The notes beneath the pieces are model-generated. The model searched no databases and was not told the DNA's origin. It worked only from the letters and a program-made list of their open reading frames with translations. The translations under genes and the position numbers were made by a program. Shown in pieces: positions 45,326 through 52,901 of a DNA stretch of 64,000 nt (positions are counted from its first letter, which is position 1; the number at the start of each line of letters is the position of its first letter). Source of the DNA: JAAYRQ01 sp035647815 (GTDB taxonomy: Bacteria; Bacillota; Syntrophomonadia; Syntrophomonadales; Syntrophomonadaceae). The DNA lies in contig DASRMR010000025.1 of the NCBI GenBank assembly GCA_035647815.1, forward strand, positions 12,569 to 76,568. The letters are read 5' to 3'.

Positions 45326-46669
45326 TTATATATATTCACCTAAAAGTGAAAATGTTTTGCCTTCTACTATTCTAACATTTATTAGCTGTCCTATTAAGCT
45401 ATTTGGACCAGAAAAAATAACGATACGATTATTTCTAGTCCTAGATGTCAACATGTTAGGATTGTTTTTACTAGGCCCTTCAACCAAAACTTCCTCTATA
45501 TTCCCTTCTAAAGCCTTGTTTATATGGGCTGCTATTTCATATTGCACTTCCATTAATCGTGCTAACCGTTTCTTTTTTACCTCGAGTCGGATTTGATTTT
45601 TAAAATCGGCCGCACGAGTACCACTACGAGGTGAGTACATAAAAGTATAAGCAGCATCTATTTTGATTTTTTCAACAAGTTCTAATGTTTGTTCAAAGTC
45701 CTCATCAGTTTCACCCGGAAAACCTACTATAATATCAGTAGAAATAGCTACATTTGGTATTTTATCTCTCATTTTCTTAGTTAAATCTATATAATGCTCC
45801 CTAGTATATTTACGATTCATTTGTCCTAATATCTTATTACTACCAGACTGAAGGGCCACATGCACATGTTCACAAACTTTTCCCCCTCGAGCTATAGTAT
45901 CTATTAGTTTATCTGATACATCTTTAGGATGAGAAGTCATAAAACGTATACGGTCAATACCATCACTATTCTCAACTACCATTTCTAATAAATCTGCAAA
46001 ATCAAAAGATTTATCTAAACCTTTACCATAAGAATTAACATTTTGCCCTAGTAGAGTAATCTCTTTATATCCCTGATTAGCTAATTGTTTTACTTCATCA
46101 ATTATATGTTCCGGTGAACGACTTCGTTCCCTACCTCTAGTATATGGGACTATACAGTAACTGCAAAAATTATTACAGCCATACATGATGTTCACATAAG
46201 CAGTTAAGCCAGCTTGTCTTTTAGATGGCAATAGTTCAATTACTGGACCTGCGTTTTCCCACACCTGGTAAACTCTTTTTTCACTACTAATCGATTCTTC
46301 TATAAGATAAGGTAATTCATGGATATTGTGAGTTCCAAAAAGCACATCAACACCTAATCTTTTTAAGCGTTTTTTCACCTCAGGAAGTTGTGCCATACAA
46401 CCACCAAAAACAATCATTAACTCTGGTCTGCTTTGCTTCATTTTATTTATTTGTCCTAATCTACCATAAACTTTGTTTTCAGCAGAATGGCGTATACTAC
46501 AAGTGTTAAAAACTACTATATCAGCATCATTAGTATTGCCCGTTTCACTATACCCCATGCTTTCTAATAAGCCAGCAATAGTTTCCGAATCTCTAACATT
46601 CATCTGACAGCCATAAGTGAGAATATGATATTTTTGGTTAACAGTATTGTGCTGTAGGCTTATTGACAT
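45326..46669 (-). CDS. miaB: tRNA-2-methylthio-N6-dimethylallyladenosine synthase
   Basis: Radical SAM methylthiotransferase that completes the ms2i6A modification at tRNA A37 begun by MiaA. N-terminal UPF0004 domain with three cluster cysteines (TYGCQMN, FNTCSIR, FGGCMAQ), radical SAM core CNNFCSYCIVPYTRGRERSR, and a C-terminal TRAM domain (VLVEGPSKNNPNMLTSRTRN). 447 residues, standard. First gene of the long operon ending with miaA and hfq, so both enzymes of one tRNA modification share a transcript. Confidence 0.96.
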   Translation of the reverse strand: MSISLQHNTVNQKYHILTYGCQMNVRDSETIAGLLESMGYSETGNTNDADIVVFNTCSIRHSAENKVYGRLGQINKMKQSRPELMIVFGGCMAQLPEVKKRLKRLGVDVLFGTHNIHELPYLIEESISSEKRVYQVWENAGPVIELLPSKRQAGLTAYVNIMYGCNNFCSYCIVPYTRGRERSRSPEHIIDEVKQLANQGYKEITLLGQNVNSYGKGLDKSFDFADLLEMVVENSDGIDRIRFMTSHPKDVSDKLIDTIARGGKVCEHVHVALQSGSNKILGQMNRKYTREHYIDLTKKMRDKIPNVAISTDIIVGFPGETDEDFEQTLELVEKIKIDAAYTFMYSPRSGTRAADFKNQIRLEVKKKRLARLMEVQYEIAAHINKALEGNIEEVLVEGPSKNNPNMLTSRTRNNRIVIFSGPNSLIGQLINVRIVEGKTFSLLGEYI

Positions 46670-46852
46670 GTTTCATCATCCTTAATAAATATTCAATACC
46701 ATATTACCCTAATTGATTGAAAAACAAAAACTGATAACTTGGTTTTCTATATAAAAGACAAAGTATGTTAGCTAGTAAGTTAAGGAATTGTGAGGTGTAA
46801 GTTCTTAGAAGTTAAAAAACTTCACATAAGATTCTTATAAATTCAAGCAAAA

Positions 46853-46876
46853 AAAAAGAGGGTTGCCCCTCTTTTA
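46853..46876 (-). terminator. Terminator after the selenoprotein gene
   Basis: AAAAGAGGG and CCCTCTTTT arms with a short loop, overlapping the stop codon of the preceding minus-strand gene. On the minus strand about ten U follow. Confidence 0.82.
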
Positions 46877-47230
46877 GTTATTCTCTTCTTCTAGTATAGT
46901 CTGTATGGAATCCTCTATTTCTGTTTCCATTATACCACCAGCAAAACGTGGCTCTCCATTGATTAAGGTTATAGGGAAAGGATAACCCATTTGCATGACC
47001 TTAGCCATTATTGGATATGTTTCAAAACCTACCTCATCTAAATTAACATGTTTTATTACTACTTTATCGCCAAATTTACCAGCTAATTTAACTGATAATT
47101 CCTCGATTTCTTCGCTAAAATCTGTAGTTGGTCCACAACTACTAGCAGATGGTCAACCACTACAAGCACTAGTGTCATGCGGGGTTCCCTGGAGTATTTC
47201 TATCAAAATATTAGTATTGTTATCTGCCAT
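46874..47230 (-). CDS. Thioredoxin-like selenoprotein with CxxU motif (in-frame TGA)
   Basis: Reading from ATG 47230 (GGAGG 8 nt upstream) gives 118 codons to TAA at 46874, interrupted only by TGA at 47155-47153 (codon 26). The context is SACSG-TGA-PSASSCGP, so Cys23-Ser-Gly-Sec26 is a CxxU redox motif, with Cys32 nearby. After it the sequence is clearly coding and thioredoxin-like: KFGDKVVIKHVNLDEVG, then MGYPFPITLINGEP with the cis-proline-type PFP, and GGIMETEIEDSI. The fold resembles small YuzD-like thioredoxin relatives. A SECIS-like hairpin follows the TGA. Conventional gene calling would miss or truncate it. It lies downstream of a small gene and a DUF368 gene, and is followed by its own terminator. 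Selenocysteine machinery genes are not in this window. Confidence 0.8.
47120..47150 (-). promoter_or_regulatory. Candidate bacterial SECIS element
   Basis: Directly after the TGA: a lower stem ATCT/AGAT, a 4-nt bulge GCTA, an upper stem GTAGTTG/CAACTAC and a 5-nt apical loop TGGAC. The loop lies 18-22 nt after the TGA and contains GG, similar in position to the GGUCU loop of E. coli fdhF. It would bind SelB and recode UGA as selenocysteine. Confidence 0.65.
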
Positions 47231-47317
47231 TATAATTCCTCCTTTTGTTTAGAAAATAGTTTTGCAAATACATATTTACAGATTATCATTTTTAGTCAAT
47301 GACTACAAGGGCTACAT

Positions 47318-47533
47318 TTAAATCCTATCTAAAGTACCTGTATATGATTCATAACTCTCAATATTATCAAGGTCTTCTAGTAGTAAATCTTTTATTTTTA
47401 TCATCTCATTACCATAAGCAATATAATCGTTTCTTTTCTCCTGATATTCACTTTCTTTAGCTAATTTAGAGAAATCTTCCTTGATTCTTTCCAAATCACC
47501 GACTAAAGCTTGTAATAAATTTTTGCTAATCAT
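47318..47533 (-). CDS. Small hypothetical protein (71 aa)
   Basis: A charged, helical protein beginning MISKNLLQALVGDLERIKED with no membrane segment or cysteine. CAGGAG 6 nt before the ATG and its position between the DUF368 gene (63 bp upstream) and the selenoprotein gene (87 bp downstream) support a real gene. I do not recognise the family. Confidence 0.65.
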   Translation of the reverse strand: MISKNLLQALVGDLERIKEDFSKLAKESEYQEKRNDYIAYGNEMIKIKDLLLEDLDNIESYESYTGTLDRI

Positions 47534-47596
47534 ATTTAACTCCTGACTTTTTAAAGTTAGTTTATTCGATTGTCAGATTTATCATACAAAAAATAA

Positions 47597-48367
47597 TCAT
47601 TTTATTGATGTTCTGCTAAGTATAAAAACAATGCTAATACCTAAAATTATGCCTAGTAAATCTATAAGAGTAAGGCTTTTTGGTATTACTACTAATGCTG
47701 ATCCTAGAATCAATCCGGTTAAAGTTGCCATTAATTCACTTCGATATTCCTTCAAAAGATACGATAAGACCCATGCGAAAGATAATATACCTAAAACAGC
47801 ACTAGAGCCAAAAATTAATATAACTGTAATATTCATTGACAAAAGGCAATCAATTATATATTCGTACATACCTAGCATAACTAAGATAGTTGCACCGCTT
47901 ATTCCAGGCAAAAGCATAGATAGTGAAGCAAATATACCGCTAAACATCAACTTCCATGTACTTACTATAGAGCCATTAATAGCTACATCTATTGATTGTT
48001 TACCTAAAACAAATGCAATAAAAAAGCCTATTATAAAACAAAGAAAATTAATTATATTTTTTTTCTTAATATCTACTATAGTCACTTTAGCAGAGGCTAC
48101 AATCAAGCCAAATATTGTTGCAGTCATAAAACTAGGATAAGTTTCTAACAAATAGTTGATTAATCCCGCAGTAGATAACAACCCTAAAATAGCACCTATT
48201 GTTATAGGTAAAATAATTTTAAGATTAAATCTCTTAATTGCATCTATTAGCATATCGTATATACCGAGAACTACCGCAATAGTTCCTCCGCTTATTCCCG
48301 GTAAAACATTAGAAATCCCGATGGGAATTCCTTTTAATAATAACAACCAAATGTTCTTTTTCAACAC
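47597..48367 (-). CDS. DUF368 membrane protein (PopT-type polyprenyl phosphate carrier family)
   Basis: About eight membrane segments in 256 residues. The family signature NVLPGISGGTIAVVLGIYD near residue 20 recurs as LLPGISGATILVMLGMYEY near 150, an inverted internal repeat typical of DUF368. Members of this family (PopT) are reported to recycle undecaprenyl phosphate across the membrane for cell-wall synthesis. GTG start with GAGGAGG upstream. It is divergent from the beta-oxidation operon and likely co-transcribed with the two small genes downstream. Confidence 0.85.
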   Translation of the reverse strand: MLKKNIWLLLLKGIPIGISNVLPGISGGTIAVVLGIYDMLIDAIKRFNLKIILPITIGAILGLLSTAGLINYLLETYPSFMTATIFGLIVASAKVTIVDIKKKNIINFLCFIIGFFIAFVLGKQSIDVAINGSIVSTWKLMFSGIFASLSMLLPGISGATILVMLGMYEYIIDCLLSMNITVILIFGSSAVLGILSFAWVLSYLLKEYRSELMATLTGLILGSALVVIPKSLTLIDLLGIILGISIVFILSRTSIK

Positions 48368-48505
48368 CGGGACCTCCTCAAAGCTTAATACTTACAAGTA
48401 TAACAAATAGACGAGTTTCGTAAAGCAATATTTATTTGAAGGAGGATAAGTTTAATAAATTTATTTTCTCATATATTTTAAAACAAAACTCCTTTCACGG
48501 TTTTT

Positions 48506-48521
48506 TGGCACCCTATTTGCA
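48506..48521 (+). promoter_or_regulatory. Sigma-54-type (-24/-12) promoter of the beta-oxidation operon
   Basis: TGGCACCCTATTTGCA matches the consensus TGGCAC-N5-TTGCA at every fixed position; GG and GC are 10 nt apart. Transcription would begin near 48532, about 210 nt before the first start codon. RpoN promoters require an ATP-dependent activator, whose gene is not in this window. Confidence 0.78.
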
Positions 48522-48624
48522 ACTGTTATAATTAGCTTATTTTATGTAAAAGAATATTGCATTGATTATTGTTTTTTAAACCTTAAGTTATGTATTCCCA
48601 TTCCCCCCAATTTTTTGGGACTAT

Positions 48625-48676
48625 GCTTGAAAAGGAAGCAACTAAATTCAAAACTTCCTTTTCAAAGCAATTTTTT
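48625..48676 (+). terminator. Terminator-like hairpin in the leader of the beta-oxidation operon (possible attenuator)
   Basis: GCTTGAAAAGGAAG pairs with CTTCCTTTTCAAAGC (one bulged T), loop ~15 nt, followed by TTTTTT at 48671-48676. It lies between the sigma-54-type promoter and the first gene, and the upstream gene is divergent, so it cannot be that gene's terminator. Confidence 0.72.
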
Positions 48677-48741
48677 ATCAAGATTAACTATTAATGCAAC
48701 TTGGTTCATCAATAATTTTAAAAGAAGGGTGGTGAATATTA

Positions 48742-49524
48742 GTGGTTTTCCAAAACATTTTGTTAGCTAAAGATGTGGACACAGCAGTCTTAACTATCAA
48801 TCGGCCGGCAGCAATGAACGCACTTAATATGGAAACTTTGCTTGAGATCAATAAAGCTTTAGAAGATATACAAAATGATGCAAATATTTTAGCACTTATT
48901 ATAACTGGTGCCGGTAAAAAGGCGTTTGTAGCTGGTGCAGATATTAGTTATATGAAGAATTTAACTGCTCTCCAAGCTAGAGAGTTTGGGCTTTTAGGTC
49001 AAAAAGTGTTTCAATCTATAGAAACATTAAACATACCATGTATAGCAGCAGTTAATGGTTTTGCTCTAGGAGGAGGTTGCGAACTTGCATTAGCTTGTGA
49101 TTTTCGAATTGCCTCTACTAAAGCTAAGTTTGGTCAACCCGAAGTAGGTCTAGGGATCATCCCCGGTTTCAGTGGTACCCAAAGACTTCCTCGATTGATT
49201 TCTCCTGGAATGGCGAAACAATTATTATACACTGGGCAAACAATAGATGCCGCAGAAGCATTACGCATAGGAATAGTGAACCAGGTAGCAGAACCTGAGG
49301 AACTTATTCCTCTAGTAATGGAAATTGCAGACAAAATAAAAAATAATGCTAAGTTAGCTATACAGTTTTGCAAAAATGCAATAAATGCAGGTTTGCAAAC
49401 AGATATTGATCGTGGAATGACTATCGAAGCAGATTTATTTGGAATTTGTTTTACTACAGATGATCAATTAGAAGGGATGACTGCATTTTTAGAAAAAAGG
49501 AAGCCTAATTTTACTGGTAGTTAA
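48742..49524 (+). CDS. crt: Crotonase (3-hydroxybutyryl-CoA dehydratase)
   Basis: Hydrates crotonyl-CoA to 3-hydroxybutyryl-CoA in butyrate oxidation (or the reverse in butyrate synthesis). Oxyanion hole: AFVAGADISYM near 70 and VNGFALGGGCELALACD near 105. Catalytic glutamates lie in the GGGCELALACD helix and in FGQPEVGLGIIPGFSGTQ. 260 residues, typical of short-chain crotonase. GTG start with GGTGG upstream. First gene of crt-hbd-bcd-thl, which together carry out the whole beta-oxidation spiral for C4. Confidence 0.93.
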   Translation: MVFQNILLAKDVDTAVLTINRPAAMNALNMETLLEINKALEDIQNDANILALIITGAGKKAFVAGADISYMKNLTALQAREFGLLGQKVFQSIETLNIPCIAAVNGFALGGGCELALACDFRIASTKAKFGQPEVGLGIIPGFSGTQRLPRLISPGMAKQLLYTGQTIDAAEALRIGIVNQVAEPEELIPLVMEIADKIKNNAKLAIQFCKNAINAGLQTDIDRGMTIEADLFGICFTTDDQLEGMTAFLEKRKPNFTGS

Positions 49525-49557
49525 TAATTTTTAAAATAAAGAAGTGGAGGGCTCTTT

Positions 49558-50412
49558 ATGGGTGTAAAAAAGATAGGAGTACTTGGGGCAGGTACTATGG
49601 GTGCAGGAATAGTACAAGTTTGTCTCCAAGCAGGTTTTCAAGTACTGATGGTAGATATTGAAGAGGCTATGTTAGATCAAGGTATGAAAAGTATTAATAA
49701 AACTTGGGGGAGAGCAGTAGAAAAAGGTAGATTGACTCAAGAAGCAGTTGATGGAATGTTAAAACTTCTTACTCATAATTCCGATATTAATGAATTTAAA
49801 GATTGTGACCTTATTATAGAAGCTATCGTGGAAAATATAGATATTAAAAAGAAAGTTTTCGCCCAACTTGGTGAAATAACTTCCCCAAAAACTATTTTAG
49901 CGACTAATACCTCAGCATTAAGTGTAACAGAGATTGCTGTAGCTAGTAAAAGAGTTGCTAATGTAATAGGAATGCATTTTTTCAATCCTGTTCCAGCTAT
50001 GAAATTAGTCGAAATAATTCCAGGTGCTGAGACTAGTCAAGAAACAGTAGATGCGATTACTGATTTATGTATAAAAATAGGTAAGGAGCCAGTACTAGCC
50101 AAAGAAAGTCCAGGCTTTATAGTTAATCGAATTTTACTCCCCTACATTAACGAAGCAGCACATTTACATCAGGAAGGGGTTCCCGCTGAAGATATAGATA
50201 AAGCTATGATGTTAGGTGCGAACATGCCTATGGGGCCTTTAGCTTTAGCTGATTTAGTTGGCTTAGATGTTTGTCTAATGATTTGTGAATACTTCTGGAA
50301 AGAATTTGGCGATTCTAAATATCGTCCTGCAATACTTCTTAGAAATAAAGTACGAGCTGGACATTTGGGACGTAAAACTGGCAAAGGTATCTACGATTAC
50401 TCAAAAAAATAA
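49558..50412 (+). CDS. hbd: 3-hydroxybutyryl-CoA dehydrogenase
   Basis: NAD(P)-dependent oxidation of 3-hydroxybutyryl-CoA to acetoacetyl-CoA. Rossmann motif GVLGAGTMGAGIVQV, catalytic histidine region GMHFFNPVPAMKLVEII, and the C-terminal domain with PGFIVNRILLPYINEA. An acidic residue (VDIEEA) after the second strand favours NAD. 284 residues, standard. GGAGGG precedes the ATG; 33 bp after crt. Confidence 0.96.
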   Translation: MGVKKIGVLGAGTMGAGIVQVCLQAGFQVLMVDIEEAMLDQGMKSINKTWGRAVEKGRLTQEAVDGMLKLLTHNSDINEFKDCDLIIEAIVENIDIKKKVFAQLGEITSPKTILATNTSALSVTEIAVASKRVANVIGMHFFNPVPAMKLVEIIPGAETSQETVDAITDLCIKIGKEPVLAKESPGFIVNRILLPYINEAAHLHQEGVPAEDIDKAMMLGANMPMGPLALADLVGLDVCLMICEYFWKEFGDSKYRPAILLRNKVRAGHLGRKTGKGIYDYSKK

Positions 50413-50442
50413 TAATTTAAAAAAATATGGGAGGGTTAATTT

Positions 50443-51585
50443 ATGGATTTTAATTTAAGTAGTGACCATTTAATGATCCAAAAAACTATACGGGATTTTG
50501 CTATCAATGAAGTAGAACCTACTGCAACCGATCGTGATGAAGAAGAACGGTTTGACATGGATCTCTTTTATAAGATGGGTGAATTAGGTCTTACTGGTTT
50601 ACCTTGGGAGGAAAAATATGGTGGAGCCGGATTTGACTTCTTAGCGTATGCAATAGCTGTCGAAGAATTATCTAAAGTATGTGGCTCAACTGGGGTTACA
50701 CTATCTGCTCATGTTTCCCTTTGTTCTTGGCCTATTTGGAAGTTCGGTACCGAAGAACAAAAGTTAAAATATTTAACTCCACTAGCAGAAGGAACTAAGT
50801 TAGGTGCTTTTGGAATAACAGAGCCTTCCGCCGGTTCTGATGCGAGTGGAACAAAATGTACTGCAGTTTTAGATGGTGATGCTTATGTTTTAAATGGCAC
50901 CAAAGTATTTATCACTAATGGATATTATGCAGAAACTTATATTATCATCGCTCGTAGTGGTCACAAAGATTTGGGTAATAGAGGAATAAGTGCTTTTATT
51001 GTTGAAAAAGGTACTCCTGGTTTTACTTTTGGCAAAGAGGAAAAGAAGATGGGTATTCGTTCTTCGTCTACTTACGAGCTCGTCTTTGATAACTGTCGAG
51101 TTCCCAAAGAAAATCTTCTAGGTAAAGAAGGAGAAGGTTTCAAAATCGCCATGATGATTCTAGATGGAGGCCGAAACGGTATAGCCGCTCAAGCTTTAGG
51201 TATAGCAGAAGGTGCTTTTGAATTTGCCTTAAATTATGCTAAGGAACGAGTACAATTTGGAAAACCTATATCTGATCTTCAAGCAATTAGATTTAAATTT
51301 GCCGATATGGCTAGCAAGATAGAATGCGCAAAACTTCTTACTTATAAAGCAGCTTGGTTAGAAAGTCGCGGAGAACCTTATGGGTTAGCTAGTGCTCTGG
51401 CTAAACTTGTAGCTGGTGATACAGCTATGGAAGTAACTACTGAAGCAGTACAAATCCTTGGTGGATACGGATATTCCCGAGAATATCCAGTAGAACGTAT
51501 GATGAGGGATGCTAAGATTACCCAGATTTATGAAGGAACTAATGAAATCCAAAGAGTAGTTATCTCTGGAATGCTATTAAAATAA
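50443..51585 (+). CDS. bcd: Butyryl-CoA dehydrogenase (acyl-CoA dehydrogenase)
   Basis: FAD enzyme oxidising butyryl-CoA to crotonyl-CoA. FAD/substrate motifs GAFGITEPSAGSDASG and FITNGYYAE, GMDN-equivalent region KMGIRSSSTYELVFDNC, and the catalytic base Glu in QIYEGTNEIQRVVI. 380 residues, as for short-chain members (Bcd/SCAD). GGAGGG precedes the ATG. No etfAB follows, unlike the bcd-etfBA arrangement of butyrate-producing Clostridium. That fits a syntrophic oxidiser whose electron-transfer flavoprotein genes are elsewhere. Confidence 0.94.
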   Translation: MDFNLSSDHLMIQKTIRDFAINEVEPTATDRDEEERFDMDLFYKMGELGLTGLPWEEKYGGAGFDFLAYAIAVEELSKVCGSTGVTLSAHVSLCSWPIWKFGTEEQKLKYLTPLAEGTKLGAFGITEPSAGSDASGTKCTAVLDGDAYVLNGTKVFITNGYYAETYIIIARSGHKDLGNRGISAFIVEKGTPGFTFGKEEKKMGIRSSSTYELVFDNCRVPKENLLGKEGEGFKIAMMILDGGRNGIAAQALGIAEGAFEFALNYAKERVQFGKPISDLQAIRFKFADMASKIECAKLLTYKAAWLESRGEPYGLASALAKLVAGDTAMEVTTEAVQILGGYGYSREYPVERMMRDAKITQIYEGTNEIQRVVISGMLLK

Positions 51586-51606
51586 GAATGTGGAGGGGAA
51601 TATATT

Positions 51607-52785
51607 ATGAAGGAAGCTGTAATTGTAAGTGCATGTCGTACTCCGGTAGGTAGCTTTGGAGGTAAATTAAAAGATTATTCAGCCCGCCAAATGGGATCAT
51701 TAGTAATTAAAGAAGCTCTTACAAGAGCTGGAATCAAACCAGACATGGTCAATGAAGTTATTTTCGGTTGTGTTCTACAAGGTGGATTAGGTCAGAATAT
51801 ATCTAGACAATGTTCGGTTGACGCAGGTATCCCTGTTGAAGTTCCTACATTTACTGTTAATAAAGTATGTGCATCAGGTTTAAAATCAGTTCAACTTGCA
51901 GCACAAGCTATTAAAACTGGAGATGCAGATATTGTTGTAGCTGGAGGAACCGAAAATATGTCCGCAGCTTATTTTGGTTTAGAAAAAGCTCGCTACGGAT
52001 ATCGTATGGGTGAGGGTAAATTAGTTGATTTAATGATTAAAGATGGACTATGGTGTGCTTTTAATGATTATCACATGGGCCTAACTGCTGAAAACATTAA
52101 CGAACAGTGGGGCAATACACGGGAAGAACAGGATGAATTCGCATTACGTAGCCAAACCCTTGCTACTGCAGCATTAAAATCAGGTGCTTTTAAAGACGAA
52201 ATAGTACCTGTAACTATTAAAACTAGAAAAGGTGAAATTGTCTTTGCAGATGATGAGTTTATCAAACCTGATACAAATGCTGATATTTTAGCTAAATTGA
52301 GGGGAGCATTTAAAAAAGATGGTACTGTAACTGCTGGTAATGCATCTGGTATTAATGATGCTGCCGCAGCAGTAGTAGTAATGTCAGCAGAAAAAGCACA
52401 GGAATTAGGTCTAAAGCCATTAGCAAAAATAGTCAGCTATGCTTCTGCTGGAGTTGATCCCAGTATAATGGGTATGGGACCATGGCCTGCAACATTACAA
52501 GCCCTAGATAAGGCAGGATTAACTATAGAAGATGTGGATTTAATTGAAGCTAATGAAGCTTTCGCCGCCCAATCACTAGCTGTAGCTAAAGAATTGAACT
52601 TTAATATGGATAAGGTGAATGTGAATGGTGGTGCAATTGCAATCGGTCACCCTATTGGTGCATCAGGTACTAGGATTCTTGTAACATTACTTTATGAAAT
52701 GCAACGCCGTAATTCTAAACTAGGTTTAGCAACACTATGTATTGGTGGGGGAATGGGTTCCGCACTAATAGTGGAACTAATTTAA
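51607..52785 (+). CDS. Acetyl-CoA C-acetyltransferase (thiolase)
   Basis: Cleaves acetoacetyl-CoA with CoA to two acetyl-CoA. Catalytic Cys in NKVCASGLKSVQLA (about 89), His in GGAIAIGHPIGASG, and the second Cys in ATLCIGGGMGSALIVE. EANEAFAAQ is also present. 392 residues, typical biosynthetic/degradative thiolase II. GGAGGGG precedes the ATG, 21 bp after bcd. Last gene of the operon; a terminator follows. Confidence 0.96.
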   Translation: MKEAVIVSACRTPVGSFGGKLKDYSARQMGSLVIKEALTRAGIKPDMVNEVIFGCVLQGGLGQNISRQCSVDAGIPVEVPTFTVNKVCASGLKSVQLAAQAIKTGDADIVVAGGTENMSAAYFGLEKARYGYRMGEGKLVDLMIKDGLWCAFNDYHMGLTAENINEQWGNTREEQDEFALRSQTLATAALKSGAFKDEIVPVTIKTRKGEIVFADDEFIKPDTNADILAKLRGAFKKDGTVTAGNASGINDAAAAVVVMSAEKAQELGLKPLAKIVSYASAGVDPSIMGMGPWPATLQALDKAGLTIEDVDLIEANEAFAAQSLAVAKELNFNMDKVNVNGGAIAIGHPIGASGTRILVTLLYEMQRRNSKLGLATLCIGGGMGSALIVELI

Positions 52786-52820
52786 TATAAATCTGTAAAT
52801 ATACATCTGTAATCGAAAAC

Positions 52821-52862
52821 ATAGTCTGCTAGGAGCACCACGCTTCTAGCAGACTATTTGTT
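52821..52862 (+). terminator. Terminator after the beta-oxidation operon
   Basis: ATAGTCTGCTAG and CTAGCAGACTAT are perfect arms with a 13-nt loop, followed by TTGTTTTTCTCTTT. Confidence 0.85.
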
Positions 52863-52901
52863 TTTCTCTTTATTTAACAAAGATAAGCCATAACTTATGT
52901 A

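Larger units (their letters stand above)
48368..48741 (+). other. Intergenic regulatory region of the beta-oxidation operon
   Basis: A 374-bp divergent region. It holds a sigma-54-type promoter (48506-48521), a short CCCAA/TTGGG stem (about 48605-48619) and a terminator-like hairpin (48625-48676), all before the first gene. A 33-codon open frame from ATG 48590 runs through the hairpin but has no ribosome site. Confidence 0.6.

Noticed and set aside
46995..47252. 85-codon plus-strand frame
   Set aside because: It is antisense to the selenoprotein gene, has no ribosome site and an implausible composition; the minus-strand reading with one TGA explains the region better.
47631..48140. 169-codon plus-strand frame
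   Set aside because: It is the antisense shadow of the DUF368 gene, whose repeated PGISG motifs on the minus strand are unmistakable.
48590..48691. 33-codon leader frame before crt
   Set aside because: It has an ATG but no ribosome site, and its sequence is explained by the hairpin; not called as a peptide.
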